Assembly: GCA_037179385.1 (NCBI GenBank)
Contig: CM074187.1
Location: 1,054,001-1,118,000, forward strand
Length of the DNA stretch: 64,000 nucleotides
From: Holothuria scabra
Lineage: Eukaryota > Echinodermata > Holothuroidea > Aspidochirotida > Holothuriidae
Direction: 5' to 3'
The position numbers and the translations under genes were made by a program. Below, in pieces: positions 39,101-47,510 of this stretch. Under the pieces are notes generated by a model. It had not been told where the DNA came from. It worked only from the letters and a program-made list of their open reading frames with translations, and did no database searches. Each line of letters begins with the position of its first letter. Within the stretch, counting starts at the first letter, position 1.

Positions 39101-42100
39101 GTGTGTCACTTTAAGTAAGTCAGCAAGGAAAAGGGGAGACTTCAGGAAAGCTCAAGATGGAGTCAGTAGAAGTTGCTTGGAATAAATGGTTTAATGTCTA
39201 GTATGCCCCTGTCTGTATCGTTGAACCCACCTTGAGTTTTGACTTTTCAATATCATGTACACAAGCACAGTGTCACACGCACATACACACACACCATCAC
39301 CATTGTATAAATTCATTACTTGCTGTTGGTAAGGAATCTAAAATAGCCATGGACTTCATATATGATGACCCTGTAAACTTTTCAGGTATGGTTTATTTTA
39401 TACCAAACAATTTGAAAAGCAAAGGTCAGTGTCTTTCCTTAAGCTTTTAATAAGTAAGAGAGTTCTCACCTCCTGATACAGGAGCATCCATAAATGTAGC
39501 ACCATGCTTCTCAGCGAGGGCAGCAACATCTTTTGCAACATGTGGGTCTATGGTACTACTGTCAATTAGCAGGGAACCTTTCTTGACTTTCCTACAAGAA
39601 ATAGATGCAGTCCAATTAAACTCTCAAGTTACATATTTTTAAGACACTCCCTTTTTTTGACACTCCCGCATAGTACAGTACAGACCAGTACATGTCTCCC
39701 TCATATAAATTATTTTTGAAGGTTGCTGTCAGTGAAGTTCTGAAGACAGAAATACAGACTGGTCTACTGTACTTAAAAACAGTAATCCTAAGTGTCTCAA
39801 ACTGGAAATTTATAAAAGTCTTGTATGTTGGTATCATGAAAAGTATTTTGTACCCTAGGAAGATTTTATTTTCTCATTGAACCTCTTATAAAGCAATGGA
39901 AAGCACTGATCTTGGTCTACATACCGTAAGCACAGCTGTCTGGCATTGCCAAAAATGAGTCTCTTTGTTAAACTGTAAGAGTTTGGCAAGACCAGTGTTT
40001 TCAATTACCGGTTGGGAGAGTGAACAAAACCACTCCAATCTTTATGGTTTAGAAAACACTTTCCATAATAACATAGGAAAAAAGTTTAAGATCTCCAGGT
40101 TTGAGTGAGTGCTGCTGGAAATTTTAAAAATTTCATTCTTTGACAAAGCATTGGCTGCTGTAACTACAAAAAATACCAGCAGAGCCTGCTGAGTGAGTTT
40201 TGAAGCAGGGGTTGGGTGATCATATGTTCAACAACACAATAGCAATGTAAGGTGGTCCAAAATGCCTACCACAGAGAAAGTGGGGGGGGGGGGGGGGGTC
40301 AAAAGCTTCTCCCCCAGCCCCTTGTCTCCACAGTACCCACAAGTCAGAAATATGCTTGAGCAGGAATCCAGATCAATTTGAACACTGAATGGGGCAGACT
40401 GGCATTGACCAGTTTATCTAAAGATCTACAGTAATGTGACACAATTGAAAATATTTAGTTCTTCTATATTGGCCCTAGTGTAAGTACTGGTGCACTGTAC
40501 CTACCCTAATATACCATCTGATCCTGTATACACCTCTAATACATTTGGACTGGATGGAAGCATGGTCACAATACGGTCCACCTTCTCTGCAACATCGGCT
40601 GGAGTTTCTGCTACCTCCCCCCCAAGGTCTTGGATTTCAGATGTTGCTTCTGGGTAAACATCATTAACAACTACAGGATAGCCACTCTTTAGCAAGTTCT
40701 TGGCCATATGACTTCCCATGTTCCCAAGACCTACAAATCCAACTGCTGACCGTGAAGCCTGGTTTCAAACAAATTAAAGAAATAAGCATGTACAGTATGG
40801 TTTTCTTGTGAAATTTGTAGTGGTACTGTATTTAATATTACCACAACTGTGCAATTTAAAAACAAGTTACAGAATTACAACATGAAGAAAAACATACAGT
40901 AACATCAAACAAAAGAACAACTTCTTTCTTATGATAATCTGTAGCATCTTATAGATATTGATTGCAAATACACATTGTGCTGTGTATTTGTAGCCCAACT
41001 ATAGTTTAGCCTATGTACTTTTAAACAAACATGACAAGTAAGAAGACTGACAGATAGACCAACAAATTGTCAGGTGAAAAATCAATTCACAGTAATAAGG
41101 AAAATCACCACTAAAAATTCCCCTTTCAATGAAGTGAAGTCCCTCAATGTATTACTCTAAACAGTATACACAGAATGTTATAAACTTAAAAAGAACTGTG
41201 AGAGAAAGACTGAAACATACAGTCAAATAAATGCAGAATTTTGATTTACTGTACAGAGTATAAGACTGTAAGACTGTTACACATACAGCGACACTGATTA
41301 TCTCCATTTCAAGGAAATGTCTACCCATTTTCAGATGCTCTTAATAACTGTGAAGACAAATATACATAACTTAGGTCAAGTATATAAAAAATGCAATTCA
41401 ATGTGCAAGAACCAATTTAAAAGTATCAAAAAAATTATCAAAACATGACAACAGTGAAATTTCAACATTAATTTCCTTAAATTTGCAATGTCACTAGACA
41501 GCTGATATTACAGAAAGGTTGGCTTAAGAAATCAATCTGAGGCAGGCACATGATATAACAGCCCTCCATTTGTAATCTGGATATGAGGCTGAATATCACA
41601 TTCCAAAGGTACAGTGAAGTACAAGACATGGTGTATCTGAGTTTGAATCCTGTGCTTTAGTGTCGCATTCAAAGGGTAAAATAAGCCTGTCATTCAGATT
41701 CAGAATGTGAGATTGAAACCCGCATCTGCTTCAGATTGGGGGCAGAGAAATGAAGAGACACATTCAGGTTTTGCCCATATTTAACTGCAAAAGCAGGTAG
41801 TGAAAAGGGACAACATAAACCACAAAATAGTGTCACAGAAAAACTTACCATGCTGTCACACGACGCTAAAAGACAAGAGACAGAAAAACAGAAATTAATA
41901 AATTATAGGCTTGTAAAGCTGTAATAGAAATAGGAAGCTGCAGTAAACATACATTCATGAAAAGCATTTTCTTTTTAACAAACTTTGTACACCAGATCAG
42001 CGACAAGTACCATGTGCAGTATAATCTAATTTTTAAAAATACTGTACAATACAAACACTGTTCAACAATTTTTGCAACCAAAATTGTTGGTGGATAAGTA

Positions 42101-43016
42101 AGAGAGCAAATCCACTCGTAATCATACAATATTACGATTGCTTCAAGTTGTACTGAAGTCTGCAACTACAGCTCCCTATGATAACCAGGAAACAGGGCTG
42201 CAATTATTCGGGAAATAATTTGGCATTCCTCGAAATAAAAAAATCATCTTGTTCAACGCAGACTGTAAAAAATAAAATTAAGACTAATTGTCTTTAATAT
42301 TTTAGTGCTCTCTAATGCCTAGTGTGATCACACAATTTATGGGCAATCTTTGATTTACAGTATCATTAACCAAAATACTGGAAATGTCATGCAGGCTAAA
42401 GACAATATATAAAATTTGTATTCAGAGCATACAGTAGAATCCTACTATCCTAGTCCAGGCACTGAATGCTGCATAGTGCATAAGTACAGTACTTTCTGTA
42501 AAAGCAACTGTTCCTAGTGATAAGCACTGACAGTTTTCTGCAGCGCTGTGAAAAGTTGGTAGACTACAGTACAGGCTAGGCCTACAGTACATACCGTAGC
42601 TACTGCACCTCATTTTTCTGAGCAATCTTTGCTACGGCTATTTCTTGTTCACATGTCACACGTACAGAAAAAAGTCCTTTACAGTATGGTCAGGAGAGTG
42701 GTCTAGGTACTGTAGGCTACAGTACTACTGCTCAGTCTCAGGTGGTATACAGTACTGAGTACTAATTTAGTTTTTGCATGAAAGAGTGTCATAATTTCTA
42801 ATGACTCACAACTTAAAAGAAGGTGCTGAAAAATACAGTCACAATTTCAAACTTTTGTAAGTTAAAGTTTTCTTTTTCCTCCTGGGAAGAGCGGTACATC
42901 CATTTGCTACATGAAGAGAAGTGAGCAGCTTGTGCTGTTTGATGGAAGGAAATACAACCTTTATTGTCAATCTTCAATCTAGCTCTTCCATTTGATATCA
43001 ACCTGGAAAAAAACAT
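23569..43016 (-). CDS. HIBADH: 3-hydroxyisobutyrate dehydrogenase, mitochondrial, 8 exons
   Basis: Oxidises 3-hydroxyisobutyrate to methylmalonate semialdehyde with NAD+ in mitochondrial valine breakdown. Exons in transcript order: 43016-42911, 41865-41849, 40758-40505, 39591-39470, 37348-37215, 32883-32807, 31062-30906 and 23727-23569. All junctions are GT-AG and phase-compatible, giving 1026 nt, 341 aa plus TAG stop, close to the family's usual length of about 335. Visible motifs are the dinucleotide fold GLGNMG (residues 51-56), the substrate signature DAPVSGG (161-167) and the catalytic lysine in TAKICNN (Lys214). The last exon carries the conserved KDFSSV segment. The first ~40 residues are basic and hydroxylated, as expected of a mitochondrial presequence. 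Introns are 0.9-7.2 kb and hold mobile elements in introns 4, 5 and 7. The family assignment is firm; the first exon is the weakest part. Confidence 0.93.
24446..25115 (-). repeat. 3' LTR of the Gmr1-like element
   Basis: 670-bp direct repeat of 29672-30341 in the same orientation, preceded on the minus strand by a polypurine tract. A sense-oriented LTR inside HIBADH intron 7 could in principle end or start transcripts, though I see no canonical AATAAA inside it. Confidence 0.96.
25116..25128 (-). promoter_or_regulatory. Polypurine tract
   Basis: Minus strand CAAGGGGGGGAG lies directly against the 3' LTR, the normal place and composition of a plus-strand primer. Confidence 0.8.
25365..26432 (-). 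pseudogene. Integrase C-terminus joined to RNase H, RT core missing
   Basis: 355-codon ORF. Residues ~15-110 are the integrase C-terminal domain with a GPY/F-type module ([10 protein letters not shown]). An acidic linker runs to about residue 198 and ends in the EYVCLFSD motif that normally opens Ty3 RT. The next residues ([19 protein letters not shown]) belong to the RT-RNase H connection, so the whole finger/palm, including the catalytic YxDD box, is gone; the join lies near 25833-25842 and stays in frame. RNase H follows with its acidic residues in [22 protein letters not shown] and [10 protein letters not shown], then a stop. Confidence 0.9.
26368..26865 (-). pseudogene. Integrase core continuation, frameshifted
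   Basis: Continues the integrase core in another frame. It contains the second catalytic Asp in SDQGSNF and the catalytic Glu in [11 protein letters not shown], followed by a typical Ty3 integrase [18 protein letters not shown] stretch. It overlaps the end of the 904-codon ORF by about 37 nt. A second frameshift near 26390 passes the reading to the ORF ending at 25365. The DDE triad is therefore present but split over two frames. Confidence 0.88.
26829..29543 (-). CDS. gag-protease-integrase N-terminal ORF of the Gmr1-like element
   Basis: 904-codon ORF. Residues 1-60 form a short helical N-terminal region, and 78-142 a highly charged Glu/Arg/Lys coiled coil. Residues ~165-327 are a capsid-like region whose second half (~240-327, RQKFRKYRK...LVEEFKRCV...) resembles the SCAN fold. 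Then comes a CCHC zinc knuckle (Cys398, Cys401, His406, Cys411) and an aspartic protease with DTGA at 479-482 and a LLLGNDLAG segment near 550. After an acidic/Ser-rich spacer come the integrase HHCC zinc domain (His803, His810, Cys837, Cys840) and the first core Asp (Asp874). The ORF ends prematurely because one base is missing near 26830; the next 165-codon ORF continues the core. The start is the ATG about 130 nt inside the 5' LTR. Acts in particle assembly, proteolysis and integration. Confidence 0.9.
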   Translation of the reverse strand: MSFDLDKFVASPSIEELNSLKKSEIVKVAKHYGIEFQPLMRKDEIKRYIVEYLVDESILPITVLETVMTVPTDNAFELKKLELEMNKEVRLKELEKEREEKEREVRLKELERQREKEEREMQMQREKEAREHEFRLKQLELGVIKGPEPKIGTDTGGFDVSKHVKFVPKFQEDNVEKFFNHFEKLGEQLKWPRDKWSILIQSNFTGKAQEVYSALSIEDSMDYDKVKKAILQAYELVPEAYRQKFRKYRKADTQTYVEFAYQKERHFDRWCDSKKVSTFEALRQLMLVEEFKRCVSDDIKTHLEEQKADKLKEVANLADQYALTHKFGKVGQTQNKSQFNRPNKKYGNGTSGDTAGKINGSQSGSLSPTNSGKKQPDSSRQKNDQVSSNKAAFKDIVCGFCHKKGHIMANCFQLAKLKETETAPNALANAENSPEVVVTLRPNSNDQIKEEYLPFVSEGFISLDGDSAHPPVKIKILRDTGATQSLLLDGVLPLTDSSSTGANVLIQGVECGFISVPLHKINLKSDLVSGSVIVGVRPTLPVKGVSLLLGNDLAGGKVVANAILTDKPCDYNNTEQLEKEFPDLFPACAVTRARSQKLAMDDNLKHPASKSEDTVSKSETSRESCKDDNLEHPLSKSEGMISEKKDGKFKPPPSKIEELVPKNGTTLPKVESESKEDSNKKNFDESEDSWFELSQTFMANLQDGESPVPTLGEGIEQERNMSDTLHKDQLSVQQQHDEELQPLIAGALTEDESKEVPVCFYLKNGVLMRKWRPPDAPLDEEWRVYHQIVVPRVYRKEILSIAHEMPFAGHLGVNKTYHKILNHFYWPKLKSDVAKFCKTCHSCQMVGKPNQNIPAAPLKPIPAFEEPFSRVIIDCVGPLPKSRAGHQYVLTIMCASTRFPEAIL
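29544..29671 (-). other. 5' leader of the Gmr1-like element
   Basis: 128 nt between the 5' LTR and the gag ATG. It holds the candidate primer binding site; no other ORF or structure is evident. Confidence 0.6.
29650..29667 (-). promoter_or_regulatory. Candidate primer binding site
   Basis: Four nucleotides inside the 5' LTR the minus strand reads TGGTGGCCTAACATCCGG. It starts with the TGG that pairs with a tRNA 3' CCA. I cannot assign the tRNA without a search. Confidence 0.5.
29672..30341 (-). repeat. 5' LTR of the Gmr1-like element
   Basis: 670-bp LTR, upstream relative to the element's minus-strand coding direction. Begins and ends with the inverted hexamer TGTTAC/GTAACA. Contains a TATA-like TATATAAAAGG on the minus strand. 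667 of 670 positions match the other LTR. Confidence 0.96.
30032..30042 (-). promoter_or_regulatory. LTR TATA box
   Basis: TATATAAAAGG on the minus strand of the 5' LTR, roughly 300 nt from its outer edge, is a good match to a Pol II TATA box. The identical site in the other LTR is 24806-24816. Confidence 0.55.
30906..31062 (-). CDS. HIBADH: HIBADH exon 7
   Basis: 157 nt, phase 2 to phase 0. Encodes [20 protein letters not shown] through [14 protein letters not shown], the conserved all-helical C-terminal domain (SSGRCW and NYQGGF are family hallmarks). Donor AAG|GTAAAG opens intron 7, which contains the LTR retrotransposon. Confidence 0.95.
31528..31597 (-). mobile_element. SINE tail fragment in HIBADH intron 6
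   Basis: About 70 bp matching the 3' part of the 18962-19150 SINE (CCAACCTATTGGTTCAAGTC, CCAGTTGTGGCTCACTGGCT), truncated before the tRNA head, the usual outcome of 5' truncation. Confidence 0.75.
32807..32883 (-). CDS. HIBADH: HIBADH exon 6, catalytic lysine
   Basis: 77 nt, phase 0 to phase 2. Encodes [25 protein letters not shown]; the Lys of AKICNN is the family's catalytic residue. Acceptor TTTTCTTTCAG, donor GAG|GTTTGT. A 57-bp tandem array begins 53 nt upstream of its acceptor on the gene's own strand. Confidence 0.94.
32937..33278. repeat. 57-bp tandem array (6 units)
   Basis: Six 57-bp units, nearly identical, abutting the left end of Helentron-like copy A and ending 53 nt upstream of HIBADH exon 6. 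Because 57 is a multiple of 3, the minus strand stays open and translates to a 19-residue repeat; this is a by-product, not a gene. On the gene's strand each unit has CTGTAG|GTGAGT (GTGGGT in the unit nearest exon 6) and TGGTATTTTAG|G, which look like splice donor and acceptor sites. Confidence 0.95.
33435..36055 (+). repeat. 145-bp tandem array with nuclear-receptor half-sites (copy A)
   Basis: About 18 head-to-tail monomers of ~145 bp; a few are ~11 bp longer through an AGCAATTTCTAAGGAATTTA insert. Most carry TTTTGACCTTTTGACCTC, CGTGACCCC and AAATGACCTTTGACCTCC in a row, i.e. five TGACCY half-sites within about 45 bp. The middle shows a dimeric higher-order period of 290-291 bp. The first two monomers are the most diverged. 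Confidence 0.95.
36069..36103 (+). repeat. (CA)n microsatellite
   Basis: CA dinucleotide run between the 145-bp array and the terminal hairpin of Helentron-like copy A, found at the same place in copy B. Confidence 0.95.
36121..36147 (+). other. Terminal hairpin of Helentron-like copy A
   Basis: Perfect 10-bp stem ATTCCTTGCC/GGCAAGGAAT with a 7-nt loop, six bases from the element's right end. Copy B has the same hairpin at 46953-46979 with one loop change. Confidence 0.85.
36154..37214 (-). other. HIBADH intron 5, proximal part
   Basis: Unique-looking AT-rich intron sequence between exon 5 and Helentron-like copy A; nothing else recognised. Confidence 0.6.
37215..37348 (-). CDS. HIBADH: HIBADH exon 5
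   Basis: 134 nt, phase 1 to phase 0. Encodes [15 protein letters not shown] through HTGPVGTGQ, the end of the NAD domain and the lead into the catalytic helix. Acceptor CTCTTTCAG, donor CAG|GTATTT. Intron 4 upstream (37349-39469) contains a degenerate Helentron-like copy. Confidence 0.94.
38455..39345 (+). mobile_element. Degenerate Helentron-like copy C
   Basis: Older copy in HIBADH intron 4. About three diverged monomers (38455-38945, with TGACCTCTGGTGACCC and CCTCTGACCTCCACC) and a recognisable right end (39285-39345: CACCATCACCATTGTATAAATTCATTAC then GGTAAGGAATCTAAAA) whose hairpin has decayed. Between them, ~38946-39235 is unrelated and includes AATAAATGG near its end, possibly a later insertion. 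No left end found. Confidence 0.6.
39470..39591 (-). CDS. HIBADH: HIBADH exon 4, substrate-binding signature
   Basis: 122 nt, phase 2 to phase 1. Encodes [16 protein letters not shown] and ends in the family signature DAPVSGG, whose last Gly codon is split by the intron. Acceptor TTCTTGTAG, donor GAG|GTGAGA. Confidence 0.94.
40284..40301 (+). repeat. Poly-G tract
   Basis: Run of about 17 G in HIBADH intron 3. Confidence 0.9.
40505..40758 (-). CDS. HIBADH: HIBADH exon 3, NAD-binding domain
   Basis: 254 nt, phase 0 to phase 2. Encodes the start of the mature protein with the Rossmann motif [16 protein letters not shown] and the following HIBADH-like [15 protein letters not shown] segment. Acceptor TTTGAAACCAG and donor GG|GTAGGT. 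Confidence 0.93.
41849..41865 (-). CDS. HIBADH: HIBADH exon 2, 17-nt microexon
   Basis: Only 17 nt long, with a good acceptor (TTGTCTTTTAG) and a consensus donor (ATG|GTAAGT). It enters at phase 1 and leaves at phase 0, exactly linking exon 1 to exon 3 and encoding the tail of SSCDSM. Its last codon is ATG, which with exon 3 would allow an alternative start MASRSAVGF, a form lacking the presequence. Too short for most gene finders. Confidence 0.6.
41866..42910 (-). other. HIBADH intron 1
   Basis: Noticeable clustering of TACAGTA/TACTGTA between 42425 and 42840 (about nine sites in 420 bp), some as short palindromes such as TACTGTAGGCTACAGTA. No mobile element recognised. Confidence 0.5.
42911..43016 (-). 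CDS. HIBADH: HIBADH exon 1 (putative), mitochondrial targeting peptide
   Basis: A 106-nt segment beginning ATG ([13 protein letters not shown]...), with in-frame TAG and TGA directly upstream. It encodes 35 residues rich in Arg, Ser and hydrophobics with few acids, like a matrix presequence. It ends in phase 1 at a weak donor (CAT|GTAGCA), matching the phase needed by the 17-nt microexon. The TTTTTTTCCAG just after the ATG could instead be an acceptor, making this an internal exon. Another phase-1 donor exists at AAAG|GTTGTA in the same exon. Choice of start and donor are inferences. Confidence 0.5.
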
Positions 43017-43755
43017 TCACTACAGGTTTTTACTGAAGAAATTTTGCTAATAAGAGCATTAATTTTGATAGAAAGAAAATTGTTCTATTTCTTTTGGCTT
43101 AAATTTTATTCAGACAGGGCAAACAATTAAGTACAGTGTGCCCAATCACAATGTCAGTATGATGAAGTGATAAGCATATCCATTATAAGACTTAGTTCTG
43201 TAGGCCCCTAGGCCAGATTGCCAGCCTAGGGAAGGGGTATAAGGGGGGGTATCCCCTCCCCTCCCCTTTTTGAAAAGTTTTGAATTTTAGAAGTGTCTAC
43301 ATGCAAAATAATGGCACTTTTTTGGCAAACCAGTCAAGACAATGTTGCTGGGTTACCGCAAAAAATTCAGTGCAGTACTGAATTTTTTGGGTAGCTTAGA
43401 AAAATTGAATTTAGAGATTTGCCCAACTAAAATTATACATTTACTCCCAAATGCACAATTACTGTACTAAAACCTCTCCTAATCACATTGTTCAACTGTT
43501 ATTGTTGCCGCAAATTTTGGTAAAGTGGTAGGCTAGGTTACAGTTTGTCAGAGGCCAGACACTCTGTTTTTTGCAAACCTTGTCACTGACAGTCCAACCA
43601 TGCTTCAAGTGATTTCCAATGTATAATTTCTATGTACATCTCACATGGCATTCTACAGCAGCCACGAAAACACACAGTCAAGAATGTCAATAACTGTCAA
43701 GATAGCCCAGAAGGGAAACTCTGCAACAAGCCCCGCCTCTAACCAGTGTTGTAGT

Positions 43756-43967
43756 GTGAGTACGGGACCATGAGTACGAGTACCAGGTCATGAGTACGGG
43801 TACGGGTATGGGTACAAGGTCATGAGTACGGGTACGGGTCCCTGGTCATGAGTACGGGTACGGGTACGAGTCCCAAGAAAAATTAATCATGAGTACGGGT
43901 ACGGGTACCAAGCTATGAGTACGGGTACGGGTACAAGGTCATGAGTACTGTACGGGTACCAGGTCCA
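43756..43967 (+). repeat. GTACGG-rich minisatellite
   Basis: Five to seven irregular units of about 32-40 bp of the form GGTCATGAGTACGGGTACGGGTAC. Interrupted once by AAGAAAAATTAAT. Confidence 0.9.
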
Positions 43968-44341
43968 GCTATGGTAGTCCAACTGACCATAAATGTGTTT
44001 TGAGTAAGCTACAGGTATGAATTCATCAATATGAGCATGACATTTGTAACTGGTCCTGACATTCATGCCATTGCAGACCTACTGTATGGGCACTATCAGG
44101 CCAGGCCATAGCCTATAAACATAGGGCCTACTTGAGGTGCTTGATTACTGGTACGCATGTACAACTTGATTGAAAATGTGATGGAAATCAGGCCTCTCTG
44201 GCTAACTGTGTAAATCAGAATGGCTGATATTCTGGCCTCAAATCAGGTCACATTACAGTGCTACCAAATAAGCAATTGTATGGTCTTTATTACAACAATG
44301 TGCACTCAGCATCACATTGTGACATGTTTGTAAGTGGTAAC

Positions 44342-44366
44342 CACGGACTTGTATAGGAAGTCTGTG
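44342..44366. mobile_element. hAT-like MITE remnant, 25 bp, copy 3
   Basis: CACGGACTTGTAT joined to AGGAAGTCTGTG: only the two tips of the 14348-14743 family, flanked by a perfect 8-bp duplication GTGGTAAC (44334-44341, 44367-44374). The whole interior has been lost. Confidence 0.8.
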
Positions 44367-45439
44367 GTGGTAACGTTATATAGTACAAAACTACAGTGAC
44401 ATTTGAGTTTATCAAGAATCAATGACAGCCATATGGCATATATCCTATGAGCACAGTGACATTTGAAGATAAGTGAGAGGCAGAAGTCTGAAAACTGAAA
44501 AGGATGATTTCTAAGAGTGAGTGATGCATGGTGACAAATATAGCTACTTCTTTTAGTGCAAGCACCAATTCTGAGAAACTAAGTTAATGCCTGCAGTACA
44601 GGCTTATGCAGAGGTGCCAACTCTCCCTGATTCTCAGGGAAACTCCCTGAAAATTCAAGGATTTTTGTCCATTCCAACTAGCAAATATGACAATCTCCCT
44701 GATTTAAGCAAGCCTTTCCCCCATTGAGTTGCATGTAATTTTAAAAAATCTCCCTGATTCCTGTGTGAAACCTCCCTGATTTTTGGATGTAAATGTTTGC
44801 ATCTCTGCTTACGGCCAATATGACTAGCGAAATAGATCCATGAGAAAAAATAAGAAAAAGTATCCAGTAGATTCAAGAAAAAATGTCCCACCATCCTCTT
44901 TCAAGTGGCCCCTACATGCAACCTGCAGCCGTACTATATGAATTAGCAACTCAATTATGCTCTTTATACTAGGCTACCTGTAGTTGAATTTGGTTCAAGT
45001 TCAGTGTGCCACAGCTGCCACTGTAGGAAATGGATTAAATCCCCCCCCCGCCACTGAAAACAGAGTATCATGGAAGGTAATAGACTCACCAAGTGCCCCT
45101 TAAAGCATGAGCCATCAGTGTAAGTCCCTATACCACAGATACAATGGGAGTTCTATGCCATGCACTGTCACTTTTCATACCTTTTTTACCTACTCATTTA
45201 AGTTGAGGCAGGACTGACAGAAATGGGCCTTGGGGTCTTTCTGAGAGACAGGCAATTACAAAGTGACTAACAAAAATTAACCAGAAAGCCACAAGGCTTA
45301 GTAATTCCTTGCTGCTGAAATGTAAGGCCTTTTTTCACATTGACATTGCTTTGCAATGTTTTTCAATTAACAGGGCTCCATAATGGGCCCACAAAGTACA
45401 CATACAAGGCATCCAATCTTCCTACATTGAGATCCCCCT

Positions 45440-46880
45440 TGGCCGTCATGAACCCAAATGACATTTGACCTCCACCAAAAACTTCTGGGACCATGTATTC
45501 ACTATGTGCCATCTACATGACAAGTTACAGGACCCTACAAGTGACCTTTCTTGAAAGACTGTGCAGGAAAGCTTGTCAGGCTTTGAACATGCTGACTTCA
45601 AATGAACTTTGACCTTTGGGAAAATCAACAGGGATCATCTACTATAAAATTTGACCAATCCACACACTAAATGTGAGCGCAGTCCCATGTACCGTTCTTG
45701 AGATACAGTGTTTATGAAGCTTTGACCTTTTGACCTCTCATGACCACAAATGACCTTTGACCTCCACCAAAAACAATAGGGAACATCTACTCAATATGGC
45801 CAACACACTCGCCAAATATGAGCACAGTCACATGTACCGTTCTTGAGATATCGTGTTTACAAAGTTTTGACCTTTTGAACTCTCCTGACCCCAAATGACC
45901 TTTGATCTCCACGAAAATCGATAGGGATCATATACTCAATATGGCCAATGCACACACCAAATATGAGATTAGTCACAATTACCCTTCTTGAGATACCGTG
46001 TTTACAAGCAATTTCTAAGGAATTTACCTATTGACCTCTCGTGACCCCAAATGACCTTTGACCTCCACGAAAATCAATAGGGATCATCTACTCAATATGA
46101 CCAACCCACACACCAAATATGAGCATAGTCACATGTACCGTTCTCGAGTTATCGTGTTTATGAAGTTTTGACCTTTTGACCTCTCGTGACCCCAAATGAC
46201 CTTTAATCTCCACCAAAAACGATAGGAATCATCTACTTAACATGACCATCCCACACACCAAATATGAGCATAGTCACATGTACCGTTCTCGAGTTATCGT
46301 GTTTACGAAGTTTTGACCTTTTGACCTCTCGTGACCCCAAATGACCTTTGATCTCCGCCACAAACAATAGGGATCATCTACTCAATATGGTCAATGCACA
46401 CACCAAATATGAGATTAGTCACACTTACCCTTCTTGAGATACCGTGTTTACAAGCAACTTCTAAGGAATTTACCTATTGACCTCTCGTGACCCCAAATGA
46501 CCTCTGATCTCCACCAAAAACAATAGGGATCATCTACTCAATATGGCCAATGCACACACCAAATATGAGATTAGTCACAATTACACTTCTTGAGATATCG
46601 TGTTTACAAGCAATTTCTAAGGAATTTACCTATTGACCTCTCGTGACCCCAAATGACCTTTGACCTCCACGAAAATCGATAGGGATCATCTACTCAATAT
46701 GACCAATCTACACACCAAATATGAGCATAGTCACATGTACCGTTCTTGAGATATCGTGTTTAAAAAGTTTTGACCTTTTGACCTCTCGTGACCCCAAATG
46801 ACCTTTGATCTCCACCAAAAACAATAGGGATCATCTACTCAATATGACCAACCTACACACCAAATACGAGGTTTACAAGC
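45440..46880 (+). repeat. 145-bp tandem array (copy B)
   Basis: About 10 monomers of the same family as 33435-36055, with a higher share of the longer variant (GCAATTTCTAAGGAATTTACC insert). Same clustered TGACCT half-sites. Confidence 0.93.
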
Positions 46881-46888
46881 CAAAGCGT

Positions 46889-46892
<4 letters not shown>

Positions 46893-46928
<36 letters not shown>
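46893..46928 (+). repeat. (CA)n microsatellite
   Basis: CA run in copy B, equivalent to 36069-36103. Confidence 0.95.
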
Positions 46929-46933
<5 letters not shown>

Positions 46934-47109
46934 ACGACATCACCATCGCATAGATTCCTTGCCTGCCTTCGGCAAGGAATCAAAAAATCACATGTCACTG
47001 GCAGGCCTAGATTACACTTGTGAGCAAAACTTCAAGTGCAATGCAAAGGCATGCTGTGTGCAAGTGGACTGGTATGTAGGACTGGCTTGGTTAGACTGTA
47101 TTCTTAGGG

Positions 47110-47510
47110 CTTTGTGTATTATTGGTAAAGTAGCTTAATAATTGTAAATTGTTGGTGATCATGAGGCTCCACTTATCATTTGGATTTACTAACTATCACA
47201 ATTGACCAAGAGCTGATTCTATTTGGTCAAATATCCTTGTGGCCTGCAGCACACTGATGAAAAATAATGTTACCCCATACAGTACAAAGCCAGCAAATTC
47301 TTTCTTTCAACAAAAGCAGGTAGATTTGCTGGGTCTTTATGTTCAACAAATCTCCAATTTGAATTACTGGAAGATTAAAAAAGAACAAGCAATCTTGCAC
47401 AGGTAGGCCTACCTGGCTTTGTGTACTATTGCTAATACAGCTTATGACTGTAAATTGTTGGTGATCATGAGACTCCACCATCATTTGGATTTACTAACTA
47501 TAACTGTAAC
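47110..47510 (+). repeat. Local direct duplication
   Basis: 47110-47200 and 47412-47505 share GGCTTTGTGTA.TATT, GTAAATTGTTGGTGATCATG and CATTTGGATTTACTAACTAT. The spacing is about 303 bp, so one unit plus spacer was probably duplicated. Confidence 0.75.

Larger units (their letters stand above)
43017..45278. other. Upstream region of HIBADH
   Basis: Should contain the promoter, but no TATA box or CpG cluster stands out. Holds the GTACGG minisatellite, the 25-bp hAT remnant and a block at 44615-44780 with five CTCCCTGA repeats. G/C runs at 43240-43265 and 45041-45050. Confidence 0.45.
45279..46986 (+). mobile_element. Helentron-like non-autonomous element, copy B
   Basis: About 1.7 kb, 2.3 kb upstream of the first HIBADH exon. 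Same head, array, CA tract and hairpin end as copy A, but about 10 monomers. The left ATTCCTTGC is at 45322-45330. The flanks (...CAAAAATT and ATCACATG...) differ from those of copy A, so the boundaries are real insertion ends rather than a larger duplication. Confidence 0.75.

Noticed and set aside
38946..39235. Solo LTR in the degenerate Helentron-like copy
   Set aside because: AATAAA and position are suggestive, but I found no TG...CA ends with a target duplication.
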